A stretch of 64,000 nt of DNA from Salticus scenicus (GCA_963930645.1 OZ005648.1:266983830-267047829), one strand, 5' to 3'. Positions 48,430-61,692 are shown, numbered from the stretch's first letter. Program-made: numbers and translations. Notes: a model not told the origin generated them from the letters alone.

Positions 48430-48990
48430 CTACCTAATCAGAATGACTGTTAATTTTCCTGTGATAACCACGTGATACATGAGAAAAAATATCCAAAATG
48501 GGTATATGTAAACAAACCGTTAGAGCCGTTTTTGAGATACGGACTTACGGTTCCACTTCCGGTTCCCGTTGTCGCACTTCCGGTTTTTCAATTTCAGCCA
48601 AAAGTTGAAAATGTCATCTGTACACCAGACCTGTCTGGATTCTAAACTTTTCTTAGTTCTGTCTTTATTAGTTTCGGAGATATGATAGTAAGAAGGTTTC
48701 CCACATAGATACATTGTCAAAAAAGTCCTGTTTGCTGCCAGAAATTTTCTGTAATTCAGAAAAATACGTTCTAGCAACGAAAAAATTACGTTGATAGAAC
48801 GTATTTTTCTAAATTGCAGAAAATTTCTGGCAGCAAATAGGACTTTTTTTGACAGTGTACAGTGTACATACTACATACACACGCACTGACTAATTGCCAA
48901 AAACTACTTTTTTGGACTCAGGAAACCTTAAAACATGTAAATCAGGTGAAAACTCGATATCAAATTTTCGGAACGAATACAATACTTCCA
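48430..48990. repeat. Dispersed repeat interrupted by a MITE
   Basis: 'cggttccacttccggttcc' region to the left and 'ggactcaggaaacctt...aacatgtaaatcaggtgaaa' to the right of the MITE at 48712-48857. It ends 'cggaacgaatacaatacttc', like other members of the family. Probably the tail of a larger transposon. Confidence 0.6.
48712..48857. mobile_element. Palindromic mariner-type MITE, 146 bp
   Basis: TA-flanked. Left CATTGTCAAAAAAGTCCTGT; right end, opposite strand, CACTGTCAAAAAAAGTCCTA; the arms pair over about 65 bp ('gctgccagaaattttctg', 'aaaaatacgttcta'). Inserted in the dispersed repeat 48430-48990. Confidence 0.92.
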
Positions 48991-48999
48991 TTACTTACT

Positions 49000-51900
49000 G
49001 TAGTCGGGAAATGGAAGTAAAAATATCGATGATTTATATTCGCAGTAAAAAAATATCTGCCTGAAACTATTTTCGCAAACTGTTGAAAAGATAAACGTAA
49101 AAACAAACAGGCACAGTAAGAAAAATTAGACTTCACTTCTGTCATTTCGTCAGTACAGGCTCAGACTGACGTCAAAACAAATTTTAGTGGCGGGAAAAAA
49201 AGTAATGCAGTTAACGGTATATATATGCCTTGCATCAGTAAATTTTCATTTTTTTATGCCATTTTTATTAAAACAAGGAAAAATACACACTCGAACATCA
49301 TTTTCCCCGTTTTTCCATTCCCATCCATTTTTATTCATGAGTGACTTTCTACTTCTGGAGATCGTATCTACGCCATAAATGGAAAGCAGCAATTTTTTTT
49401 TGTGCATGGAACATTATCTGCGAGCTAAGGTCCATGCCTGAACTTAACAAAGACAAAAGTCGAACTTGACCATGAAATGAGTTGAGATGCGTCCAAATAA
49501 TGAAATAGCTGGACCTTTCGCAATGGGCGCTAAGGACAATAGGTTCGGTCAGATGCCAAGTAAAGGACATGGATGGTTGCATCCTTCTGATGCATGGCGG
49601 GAACTTTTCTTGAGAAAAAACTTTCTAACGTGACACCTTTTGCTTCCGCTGATCTTATGCCATACATAGAATAGGAGAAGGGGCATTCTTCTGACATTTA
49701 GCTTACAAGTTATGTTAGCCACGAGAACAGAACTAAAAATTAAAACATGAACAAATATTTTACATTTAAATTGAAAAATCTGGCAACAAAAATTCAATTA
49801 TAGACGAATTATTTTGGAAAACTATTCAAAATTGTTTCAGTGTCATATATGAATTCAAAAGCTGTTCACAAGTCCACATCTTTATAATAATTTTTAATAA
49901 ATTGATCACAAAAATGAAGAATTTCTGTTTGTTTGCTCTTTTAATGGGCTGTCTCAAAGACATTAGGTATAACACTTTGATAAAGCATATATGATTAATA
50001 TATTAAATTTTTTTTAGAAGCGATTAATTTTTAACGATGCCAAAGAGGGAAACAAATTATCTCTTGTATTTCTAACATTTTAAACAGTTAAGGATTTAAA
50101 AAAAGTAATTGATAACTTTTAAGAAAGAACAAATAAGCAATATTAATAAGCCGAATTCATTGATATAATTTTAAAGCTTATTCAGAAGTTCATTCATAAG
50201 AATAATAAATATAAGATTCAATTATCTCCAAGAATGTCTGATATGATATTATGAAGAGGAGGAGAGCTAACCTTTTTTATTTCAAAGTAAATAGAATTTG
50301 TGTTCATTGTGACGCCCTTAAATAACTTCCCAAACACTTAAGATGGGCATTATAAATAAGAAAAGATGTTAAACAAAGTATAAACACAGCAAAATCTTTT
50401 TTTAATACGCAAGAGATAACAACAAAGATTGTGGTAGCCATTGTACTACATCTTTAACAGATCGTCTATTGATATAATTATTAATACTGAATGTAACAAA
50501 AAGGTATCCACAAAGGTTTTTTTTTTTTTTTTTTTTTTCTTTCGTTTAACAAGATAAGATGCACTGATGCTTGAGAAAACGAAAACTGTAACGATAAATT
50601 TCCTTAAGAGAGCTTAAGTAATTAAAAGGATTCATTAAAGAGTTTAATAAAAACCAATAAACATACTTCTAACTCTATATGGCCTTCGTTATTCACAATG
50701 CTACATCTACAAGCAACTATAAATAACCCAATACAGTAGAACAAAATACATTAAACTTATTTTTTATTATTAATTGTCTTGCTAATAATAGGTTTTATAA
50801 GTATTTCATTTCATTTAGCAAGTAGTTTAATGATTGAAGCTAGCCCACTATAGTTAGCAGCTGATGCAATCTGATATTATTAAAACATTGGAAGACGGAA
50901 TTGGAAAAAAAAAAAAAAAAAAAAAAACATTAAGATTTTTTTTTTTATTTAGTTCTAAATGGGGTAAAATTTCTTTAGTGTCTCTACGAAAACAAATTTT
51001 AGCAAAAACATGACTAACAGTGCATTTGGATTAAAAATTTAAGAATATTATTATTATTATTATAATTACCATGATTTCATAATAATTTTCTTTAATTTTC
51101 AAAATCATGATTGATGTATATTTATATTTAAAACAAGCTCTTCTTGGCGGCCTTTAACAAATTTAATTTATTAAAATGTGGCTTCCCTCCAGAAGTTTTT
51201 CTTCTTTTTCTCCTTTTTTTTTTTTTTTTTTTTTAAGTACAGATGTTTACTAACTAACACTTCCTAGGTTTTTTTTTTTTTTTTTTTTAATGGAATCATC
51301 ACCATGCATATGTACATGAATGCAGAGAATATACAGACGATTAAACAGAGATAAAACATGAGTGGTGAGAAATACGTTGAAAAGCGGCATCCCCTGGGTA
51401 CCCGCATTAAAATCTCGCCTGCGTAGGTTACAGCTCATTATCGTTTAAAATCAACCATTTGCACCTGCCGATTTAACAGTAGTCAACACAACAGCAACCA
51501 AAGGAAGCGAGCAGATATAAAAATTAATGTGTGCAAAAGGAACTATTAGCTAACGAACTTCCAAAAATGCCAATTAAAATCACTAGGATGTTATAACGAA
51601 ATCCATGGCTGTCGGGCATATGCTCAAATATATTATGTGCTCCTTTTACTCTTCGGTACACATGCCGATCTTTTAATGAATAGTGGCAAAGACGGTTTAA
51701 AATAAGTTTTGTAACCAAGGGATGCCATTTAGAAATTTAGGAAAATGATAGATTGTAACATAATTCCTGATAGGTCTATAAGAACTAAATGAAAAGTCTG
51801 CGATTTTTTTTTTTTTTTTTGTCACATTTACAAATAACGAACTGAGTTCACTATATCTATCTAATTTCAACTATATAACTATATTTAATGAATTTGCTTT

Positions 51901-53535
51901 ACTTGAAGATTCATATTTTTATAAATCTTCATTTTAATTAACACAACAATTATTATCACTATCATAAGATCGTGGATTATCGCATAATAGTTTTGGTTCG
52001 ATAAAATAACAGTATATTTTCGCGGCTTGAATGAAAATGATAAGCTAATAAATCTCTTTAATTTTGAAGCCTGTTGTTGTCTGATCCCCCCCCCCCCCCT
52101 CACGGGGAAAAAAAAAAAAAAAAAACTGAAAAGCTCTTAATGAAAAGTACAAAATGATAATTTTCTTTTAAATCCTTGCAATTAAAAAGAAAAGAAAATA
52201 ATTTATCCATTTTAGAATCAAATGAAAGTGCGATTTTCTTTGCCTGTCATTGTACTGCTTTTAACTAGAAAAACCATTCCGTGTTGAACAAATGTAGAGA
52301 CAGTGAGCGAATGCTAAATAAAATGTGGGAGAGTGAAACAAGTGAAATCTGATAAGAAACAAAAGGTATCTTAGCCCCTGACATTGAACTATCGGCTCTC
52401 GTAACAATCACTTTTTTCCACGGAGAAGATCGCTTCTTCAGATGCGTTGTGTGCTAATGCGAGTCTGATTCATCCAAGCTTTTCCAGAACAGGTAAGGAA
52501 GTGGAATTGCTTCTTGTCACACTCGTATTATCTTAGGAGTTGTGCATACAAAACGACTTTCGTCAGTTAGGAAAGCTTATTAAAATAGTCATAAAATAAA
52601 ACCTCTGAATAAAGACGTTTTCTCCAACAAATGGCGCAGCTAAGATCTTGATCTCAGGTCTAGACTTCAAATTGTTATTAATTATTGAGATCTAGTTTTC
52701 AAGCAATAATTATTCATTAAACGAAAATAAAACGTCTATTCACATTTATGTGCAAGAAAGCAAATTTGAGTTTAATACATGTGATTGAAAAGAAAAAAGT
52801 ATTTCAAGAGTCAAAGAAAGGAATAAAAGTATTTTCAAGAAATTTCTTTTTATTCTAATTATTAAATTAAACAAATATTTATTTTTAAAGAGATATTCTT
52901 TGACTTTAATTTATTATATTGATATCTTTCTTGCCAAGATATCGCACCCCGGCAAAAAAAAAAAAAAGTGACGATGTGAGAAACAATATTTTGAAAAAAA
53001 AATCAATTTAAAAAAAATACTATAAACCATTAACTAATCTTAAAATATGTGTCGCTTTGTTGGAGCACTTCATACACATTTTTCAATAACATAAATTCGA
53101 AATTGCCGTTTTTCAACTTATGTCGCTTTTCTACTCAGGATGTGATATTTCATTTGATCCACAGAGCTTTCATATCAAATTATACTTGCGTATGATTACT
53201 GATTCGTACCACTCGGTCAGTAAAAGATTCTAATTCCAAGCCATTTCAAGTACTTGGAAGCTAAGTATTAAACTGTCATTAGCGCATTTTGTTGCAAATT
53301 AATTTTAACAAAAAAGCCGCTTGTCTAGCTCGCTCAGATTTGAATGAATTCTTTCATAGCAAATTCTGCCAATTTAAAAAAAAAAAGAACAGTTAAATAC
53401 ATATGTTATGTTTAACTTAACAGCATGACTGACTTGTATAATGATGTTAAAAACGTATCAGAATTGGAAGAAATTGTGTTCTTCATCGATTACAGTCGTT
53501 CAAGAATTCCGAAGAAATAAAATAGGTGAAACAGA

Positions 53536-53569
<34 letters not shown>

Positions 53570-55500
53570 CGTATAAATCAGAGTATAAAATGTATTTCTT
53601 GGATATTTATGTGTTGCATAGCTGCCAACGCTGCTCTTTAAATACGACTATTTCTTAACAGTTATTATTGTCCCTGTCCCATTTCATTACAGAATTTTAG
53701 TATTTAAATAAAGCAAAAAAAATTTCTTTGGAAGTAGTGGTGTTAAAAAAAAAAATGGAAGAAATAGCAATTATAAAGTCATTGTTTTCTTTCTTTAAAA
53801 AATAAAATAACTATAATAGTAATAATAACATAACAATAGACTGACAGTAATTACGATAAAATTATTTTAGAGTTTTTTATTTATTTATTTTAGGTGTGGG
53901 GGGGGGGGATAGAAAGAGAGCAAGAAAGGAAAAGCTGTGTTATTTTGTATAAACAGTGGTCGTATATACTACTCCATATTATGTGCATGGCTATATACTA
54001 ATAAAAAATATTATAAAAATATTTATTATGTTTTTTGAAATAAAAAGATGCACAAAACAATTACAGTGTTCAAATATATCTCTTTTCGAAAATTTACATA
54101 TTGAGTGTTTTATCAATTATGGAAAAAATTATTAAAATTGCATAAAATCCAATTTGTGATTTTCTATTCCATAACGTCAAATCTACATCATCAATTTCCT
54201 TATAATAACATAGTACGAAGTCAAAATTAAAAGCTTTTATTGTAATAATATTTTTAAATAAATTTATTTTTTTCTTTTCCAATCAGCGGATTCAATTTAA
54301 ATTATCCAAGGTACTGAATACAGAAATAAGAACACTTTCATCTTTTCGTAAAATAATAATAACTCTAAAAATAATCTTCCCATCATTATATTTTAATTAT
54401 AATAACAAAAGTTGTTCTAAGAAGAGACATTTACAGTAAAAAAAAAAAAAAAAAAAATCTATTATATGACTAGCATTTTTATTAAAACAGGATAGAGACA
54501 TCAGACAGACATATAAAACTTAATGGCATATTTGTATATTATTATATATTATTATTATTTTTTAATTTAGAAAGAGGGTAACGAGTTTGCGGTTTGAGAT
54601 ATCTAGAATGGATTTCTTTTATTTCTAAGGTAAAACCTGTTCCTTTATTCTTCCATTAATTACATTGCAGGATGTTTCTGTCCAACAACAATAATAATAA
54701 TAATAATAATATACTTCTTTTAAAGTTGTGTTCATAAAAACAGCAAGATAACTTTTTCTTTCTGTCTTAAAAATATATATATATATAGCGGTATGATAGG
54801 TCTTTATCAAGCCTTTGAATTCTATGAGGGCGGGGAAAAAAAAACTAAAAATATTAAATTCTAAAACAACATTTTATTAAAAAAAATTCCTCAAAAATAT
54901 TTTTGGCAAAGATAATAATGCATTGAAAGTCAGAATTATTATTATTATTATTTATTTTTTTATTTTAATTATTTATAAAAATTATAAACTTAAAAAAAAA
55001 AAAAACTTTCAATAAGAAAAAAAAATTAATAATACATTATATTGCCTGAAATTAAGAGGTTACATAAAGCAACCGGTGTTCTAAAATATTGTTTATCTGA
55101 AATTGGTTCGGATTTAAATAAATTCATTGAGTGTTTTGTGGGTTAATGATCAATCGTTAAAATTTATAACTAAATGTAAGAGGAGATACTTTGTGCTGGT
55201 AATATAAAAGAAAATGAAACAACGTTAAAAAGAGTACAAATTAGAGAAATTCAAAATTAGTAGACGGCCGTTTCAGAACATCTAAACTTTGGAACTGCTT
55301 ACTTTGCAAGCTCCGGCGGGTTTTTAGTTTCCTTTTCTGATTCTTTTCATTTTTTTAATGCTTTAATATTTTTAAAAATTTTACAAGCAGCGATAATGGA
55401 ACTTTAGAAGTTCGGAAACGTCCGATTGCTAATTTTGATTTTTTCTAATTTGTGCTATTTTTAACGTTGTTTCCTATATCTTTATATTAAAACTTATACA
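49000..55500. other. Long A+T-rich non-coding region
   Basis: Dominated by A/T tracts (50519-50538, 50908-50927, 51221-51234, 53541-53565, 54440-54456) and C- and G-runs (52087-52099, 53899-53908). A minus-strand frame ending at 51524 contains MPDSHGFRYN followed by ILVILIGIFGSSLA, a signal-peptide-like start, but no good phase-1 donor follows. No gene asserted. Confidence 0.4.
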
Positions 55501-55503
55501 GAA

Positions 55504-55896
55504 TATATATCTGTACTGATAAGTACAAAGGATTTAAGTCCATATTCTTGATTTTTCAGGAGACGAAAAATAAAGTTAAACTAACTAAAAACAAATCAAA
55601 AGAATCGATTAGGAAAAAGGGATTTCGTTGACTTATACTCTTTATACCATTCAGTGATTGTTAACCTCCATTTAAAAACGGGAAAAAAATTAATTAAATA
55701 TTTTATACCATACATGAATGGTAAATTTCTGACTTGAACCTTTTTTTACCAATGGATTTTCTCAAAGACTAAATGATACAGACTTAAATCCTTTATACCA
55801 ATCGATTGAGAATTTGTTTCTGAGTCTGACTATGTACTTAACTCAAAATAGACATTTTTGGACTTAAATCCTTTATACTTATCAGTACAGATATAT
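55504..55896. repeat. Foldback element, about 380 bp
   Basis: Left arm 'ctgtactgataagtacaaag' (55511) pairs with 'ctttatacttatcagtacag' (55871-55890). The inner text 'gatttaagtcca' pairs with 'tggacttaaatc'. Interior copies of 'actt(a)aatcctttatacca' occur at about 55635 and 55785. No coding content. Confidence 0.85.
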
Positions 55897-55897
55897 A

Positions 55898-55939
55898 ATA
55901 ATGATGATCTGTTAAGTATAGTAGAAGCCAAGCAACAGA

Positions 55940-55976
<37 letters not shown>
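55898..55976. repeat. Second copy of the 4445-4492 sequence plus (TA)n
   Basis: 'agtagaagccaagcaacagatac' region as at 4468-4490, followed by a (TA)n tract to 55975. In both places a (TA)n tract adjoins. Confidence 0.8.
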
Positions 55977-55977
<1 letters not shown>

Positions 55978-56387
55978 CCAAATTTCAAACTTTAAAAATC
56001 CCTACGGAGACAAAATAAACACTTCTATTGTAATAATATTTTTAAATAAGTTCAATTTTTCTTTTTGATTCAACGGAAATAATTTAATTTCATAACATAT
56101 AGATTCACTCAACCCGGAAATAAAAACCGTTTCATCTTTTCTCATTTCACAGAATTAATAACTCTAAATGTATATATGTGTATATATATATTATATATAT
56201 ACACATTAATAATACTATTTCCTTTATAGCAATAATGGCTCTTAAAGAAACATTTACAGTAAAAATCTATAAAAATACAACTAATGTTTATATTAAATCG
56301 AAATAGAGCTATCATGCCGGGGCTGCCACGAAGAAGAAAAAACAAGTTGAATACTTGTTTTCTTTTGCCTTAGAGCTAGACTTTTTT

Positions 56388-56418
<31 letters not shown>

Positions 56419-56627
56419 AATGTTTAACACAACTTACTTAAAAGAATTATGGATTGATTTTGCAATATCTTTAAAAAGGAAAAAATTTAAAAATAAAAAA
56501 GTAGCAAAAAATATTTTTTTTTTTTTTTTAAATTTTTACCTAGACATGCACATTTTTTCCCCCCTCAAAAACTTATTAATAAATTACAAAATCCATCCTT
56601 AATTCTTTTAAACAGGTTTCATAAAAC

Positions 56628-56677
<50 letters not shown>
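56628..56677. repeat. (TA)n microsatellite
   Basis: About 24 TA units. Confidence 0.95.
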
Positions 56678-56679
<2 letters not shown>

Positions 56680-57519
56680 GTCTTTCCTTAAATACCTGTA
56701 GAAGTTTTAGCATGAAGATAATTAATTCATGAAAAATTGCCGACTGAGAAAACGAAATTTAATGATTTCAAATCTGTAAAAAAATCTATCAAAAACTATA
56801 AAAACTGTTACCTAAGTACATATTTTTTCTGAAAAAAAAAAACTTCATATAGTTCAATTTATAAATAAAAAATGGAAATATAAGCTTTTATATGAAGTCA
56901 ATATAAGCTTTTATGAGAATTCATTTATTGACCAGCGAAACCGGCAAAGCCTGGTAGTTATTTATAAATATTGTAAATAATAAAAAAAGAACTCCAAAAA
57001 GAAATATTCTTGGTATTAGATTAAATTTCTTAAAATTAGCTTTCGATTTCTCACTTATTCTTGTTTATGAATAAAATTAATGATTTATACTTGTATGGAA
57101 GATGTTATTAAATTTCAGGAAGAAATTTATGTATGAAATTTAATAACATATAATCCAATAAGTGTTGCCAGACTACAAATTTAAATTAAACAAGATTCAT
57201 ATTTACATATCAAAAGACAGAATTCAATTGAATTTTCCATTTAATCGACATTATTTAACCTGTTAAAACTATTTCATTAATTTGGTTTTGATGTTGTGTT
57301 GTTATTACACAATACAAATAAAAGGAAAAAATAAACTATCTACCAGTAGAAAGCTATAAAAATAAAACAAATTAAAATATTTTCTAAATAAATAAATGGC
57401 ATAATAAATAACTGTAGACGTTGCATTTCACCTCATTATTTGATCTGTCTTTTCTACTTGGAAGTAATACAAATGTCTGTAATTTTATATTTGTACAATT
57501 TATTTTTACCCTCTTTTGG

Positions 57520-57836
57520 GGGGCCGCGGTAGCCCAGTCGGTACAGTGCCGGGCTCGTAATTCGAAGATTGAGAGTTCGGTACTCAAACCTGCAAAGACT
57601 GTCGTGTACACTAAAGATGGCTGGTGCACGTAAAATCTGTTGTGGCTGCAATGTCCTCCATATTCCCATCAAAATTATACCTTTGGGGCGAAGCGGGGAA
57701 GCCATCCCTTCCGTGTAGGATAAAAATTGTTATGGCATGTCTCCGGACAACCTCTAGGGGTGAGTCCCATACCGTCGCCAATTGCCCATTGCGCAGCACT
57801 AGTGCGACGTAAAACCCAATTAATCATCAACCAACC
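57520..57836 (+). mobile_element. tRNA-derived SINE, full-looking copy
   Basis: tRNA-like head: 'ggtagcccagtcggtacagt' (A box) and 'gagagttcggtactcaaacc' (decayed B box). Body with 'atggcatgtctccggacaac' and 'aattgcccattgcgca', which recur in the fragment at the right window edge. Ends near 'aatcatcaaccaaccctc'. RNA polymerase III transcription is inferred from the boxes. Confidence 0.85.
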
Positions 57837-58006
57837 CTCTTTTTGGTGTTTTATTATTATTATTTCTATTTATTTTAATATCAAAATACTTCACGTATAC
57901 ATCTCAAAAAACTATTATCAATCGTTTTCCAGCTTTTTAAAATTAGTAAATTTTTTCTACTCCAGTCCTTATCTTGTCAATCCTATGTTATTATTATTAT
58001 TATTAA

Positions 58007-58263
58007 AGGGTGGCTAAGATTAGAAAGTTTTTCAAATTCCCTGACTTTTCTATGACTATTTCTCACCATTTTCCCTGTCTTTTCTCTGACTTAAACTGTT
58101 TCCCCCCCCCCCCCCGCAAAAATTCTTAAATTTTGCGCCAATTTTAGCAATTTACAATAATGAGCTTTAAAATGAGGTCTATTTTCACAAAATTTCGCAG
58201 AATTTCCTGACTTTGCATAAAATTCCCTGACTTTTCTAAGATTCCCTGACCAGTGGCCACCCT
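58007..58263. mobile_element. hAT-type MITE ('ttccctgac' family), 257 bp
   Basis: Left AGGGTGGCTAAGATTAGAAA; right end, opposite strand, AGGGTGGCCACTGGTCAGGG. The interior repeats 'ttccctgacttttc' at both ends. Surrounding ATT repeats obscure any 8-bp duplication. Confidence 0.75.
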
Positions 58264-58269
58264 GTATTA

Positions 58270-58283
58270 TTGCTATTACTTTA

Positions 58284-58319
<36 letters not shown>

Positions 58320-59560
58320 TTTTTTAAAAATTAAAATTTTATTTTAAGATTATTAAAATTTCATTTATATGTCTTTCCATTTATGCGTCGCTTTACGCCA
58401 GTCCCTTGAAATATATATAAACGGTGCTTTTTGTTATGGTAGTTGTAAGAAGACGGATATTCAACCGAACTTTCCTTGCCTCGTAAAGATGCACATAGGG
58501 CATTTATATTGAAGCCATAACAGAATCAAAGAATCTGCACGGAAACTAACTACACTGCGTTTAGAGAATAGAAAATTATTAACCTCTATTGGGAGATCTA
58601 TCGTTTCGGCTCCAAGGACAATAGGCACCCCCTTAGTCACTCTTAATAAGGAACACAAAGGTCTAATTGCGCGGGACCCTTAAAACTATTGTATGGCGAT
58701 CACTGGAGTGTGGCAAGAACTGATCGCTATCAACTTCACTGCAGTAATCATGCAAAGCGATTGTTTCCTTCCAGAAAAAAAGACACCACGAAACATCACG
58801 TGAACTCGATAACAACCAATGAAGGATCTCCGCTACCGTGTAGTGCTTGGCCCTATTTAGCCTAATAAGGCACGCTTTTGTAAAAATTGTACTTAATTTG
58901 TTCGCAGCTATAAGGAAAATAAATACAAAAAGGCCCATCTTTAGACTTGAAATAACTTTTGGTTTAAGAGAAATTTTATACCGTAATTTAATAAGAGATG
59001 GGGCTTGTTACTTTTCTAAACATCTAAACACACAATTAAACTGAAACAATTTTGATATCTCTTTGTTAATTACAAACTACGATCATGACTCAGAGTCAGA
59101 GAACCTGTTTGCGAGGTCTCATTTCCTGACTGCATAGGTAAGCGATACAAAATGGAGGTCGATACAACTGGAGGTCAGAACGCGAAATGAATTTTTACGG
59201 GAGGAATTAAAGAATCTTCTCAATATTTTTGGACACTGAACTTTGAAGGAGACAAATGACCACGTCTAATGACCACGTATTTTTCAGGTTTAATTTATTA
59301 ACGAAACTCTTTATCTATCCGCGATTGTAATGAAATGCTCGCCCTCTGGTGGGCTAAGGTGAAATTATCATACCACTGATAGCTTTCACGTTGAAACAAT
59401 GATAGAACAACAAGAAAGAACAATACACGTGGCTATTATATTTACTAACAACTGCAGTTGAGAAAGAGCCATCTATCGATCATTACAAACGCGGATAGTC
59501 GGCAGCAGCCAAAGCCATGTTTAAATTTATTAACAGAATTACTTATAGCCCCCTTTCCCC
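58270..59560. other. Non-repetitive region of higher complexity, no gene assigned
   Basis: 58440-59520 is less A+T-rich than its surroundings and lacks long homopolymers. A minus-strand frame starting at 58938 reads MGLFVFIFLIAANKLST, signal-peptide-like, with a weak phase-1 GT soon after (A|GTACAA). It could be a 5' exon or regulatory DNA; I cannot decide. Confidence 0.3.
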
Positions 59561-59784
59561 CTTAATTTTTTTTTTTTCCACTTTAAAAATTTATTTCCAA
59601 TTTATTTATTTATTTATTTATTTTTAAATCGCTTTTTAAATTTTTATTATTTTATTTTGAAACTAAAAATTGCGAAAAATGAACTACTGCATTTTTTGCA
59701 CGTGATTCAAAATGCAGTATGTGTATTTTAAACTTAAAAAAAAAAAAAAAAAAAAAAAAAATCAACTTTTAACTTTTAGAAAAC

Positions 59785-59945
59785 AAATATAAATTTAATG
59801 CTCGTAAATTATTTGAATGTGAAAACAGAATTTATAAAATACATTAGGTAATGAGCAATTCTTTTAAAAAAATTTCCCATAGAATAATATGAGATTTGGC
59901 TGCCGGAGTCGGGGAAATTGTAAGAAGTAGAGAGAATCCTTAACA
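59785..59945. repeat. Dispersed repeat ('gtaatgag' family)
   Basis: 'gaatgtgaaaacagaatt', 'acattaggtaatgagcaatt', 'cccatagaataatatgag' and 'gagaatccttaa' match the 18.5-kb and 33.1-kb copies. Confidence 0.75.
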
Positions 59946-60292
59946 AAATTTAAAAACTGAAACAAAAGAAAAAGATGGAGATTTCAGGTTAAAGTCTTCC
60001 ATTATTTATGTTAAAAATTCTTTATGCCATGCTGTGCATCCATACTCTGCATAAATAGAAATCACAGATTCAAAAAAATAAAATAAACATAATATATGTA
60101 AACTGAATAAGAGCATCCATTTATTCAAAGACGAAACACCATACTAAAAATATGATCAGTTGCATATAAAGATGTGTTGCTACTAAATTTTACATTTTAA
60201 AGTTTTAAATACTTAAAATTGCATTCGTATAGAGGTAAATTTGTAAGAATCGAAGATGTTTTTTCTTAAGATTTGATTATACATACTTACAC
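59946..60292. other. Non-coding spacer
   Basis: Nothing recognised. Confidence 0.45.
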
Positions 60293-60300
60293 GTCGGAAA

Positions 60301-60477
60301 CAGGCCCTGACTAACGGCAGGGCATGCGGGGCAAATGCCCTGGGCCCCCCTTCTGGAAGGGGCATCCCTACAGGCGTATGCCGAAATTCTACAACCTAAA
60401 GAGCTCTTATGCCACTGTAAGGGGGCCCCCCAAAATAGGCTTGCCCCGGGGCTCCAGGCAGTCTAAGTCGGGCCCTG
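60301..60477. mobile_element. G+C-rich hAT MITE, 177 bp
   Basis: Left CAGGCCCTGACTAACGGCAG; right end, opposite strand, CAGGGCCCGACTTAGACTGC. Perfect 8-bp duplication GTCGGAAA at 60293-60300 and 60478-60485. Strongly G+C-rich against an A+T-rich background. Confidence 0.95.
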
Positions 60478-60485
60478 GTCGGAAA

Positions 60486-61690
60486 GAAGTACAAATTGTT
60501 TTTCTGCTTTAAAAAAAAAAAAAAAAAAAAAAAAATCTGCAATCAAAACTAAGTTTTATTACTTTGTAAAGACATTTAAGCAATTTCAAATTGTTAATTC
60601 GAACAATAATAGCGGTTAGTTACTGTGGTTTATTGCAAAAAACGAGACAATTTTTCCCAAAAAGAGAGAGAGAGAGAAAAAAAATTAAACAAGTCGGTCA
60701 CCGATACCTTTTAGGCGAGAACTAGTTCCTGGCAATCAACTTCAGGAGCAATGGATTGCTAAACGTGGCCTAAATTCGGGCGGCAATAGGAAGAAATATT
60801 TCGCGGTGGAATTTCTCAGATCGTAAGAAAAGAATAATCAAAAAATTATTTCCGGAACTGCCTTATTTTTTGCTAGAAAATTTTATCATTTGCTTACAAC
60901 CTTTAGGTTTATTCCGACGTTTAAAAATAAGAGTAAACAGAAATTTGAATAATTCTCCAGAATAATATATACGCCACGCATTAATTTTTAATTGACTTTT
61001 TGAAAAAAAAAATAAAAAATGAAAATCTAAAGCAAAGACTTCAACTATTACAGACTGAAAAATAACCTATAAGGGTTACTTAATAATATCAAAAACGTTT
61101 TTAAATTCTTTTATAAAGCATATATAACGAAAAATGTGCAATATAAACTGTATTGTAGGTAAAACTGTATAATATTACACAGAACTTAAATATAATATGC
61201 ATTATTATTGTATTTATATAGGATAAAAATAAATTAATATACAATTTATATCGATAGGCTACACTATTTCATTTAATTATGAAAATGATAATACGAACTT
61301 TTTTGTAAATTATTGAATATTCTTAAATGTATAAATACACACTTTTTTTTTTTTTTTTTTTTCCGTAAGTTAGCATTCCCTTTTAAACAACTCTTCCGCA
61401 AACAATAATGGATGTGTAACAACCTTGAAAAAAGGAGAGGAAATTTCATAGGTATGTAAATCATGGTAACTGGATTCCGCTCAGAGAGAAAATTCCATAT
61501 TGAACAGGGATAAAACACATGTTGCATGGAATTACTTCATGCATGCTACTTAACTGGATGCTTTTGGATTCATTTTAATGCACGGTTTCAAAATACTTCG
61601 AATTCTAAATGAAACTGCAGACGAAAAAATTGAAGTCTTTTAGCACAGTGGGACAACCGGTGGCAAAAATTATCTGCCATTTTACAATAG
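60486..61690. other. Non-coding spacer
   Basis: A-tract at 60511-60534, T-tract at 61343-61362; no gene recognised. Confidence 0.45.
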
Positions 61691-61692
61691 TA

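Noticed and set aside
49549..49797. Minus-strand frame with a hydrophobic stretch (VHVLIFSSVLVANIT) and a phase-1 GTAAGC, as possible echinoid start exon
   Set aside because: The frame has no ATG before the hydrophobic part and is closed by TAA just upstream, so it cannot be a start exon without an invented extra exon.
58663..58938. 91-codon minus-strand frame
   Set aside because: Not recognisable as a protein; kept only as a weak signal-peptide candidate in the findings.
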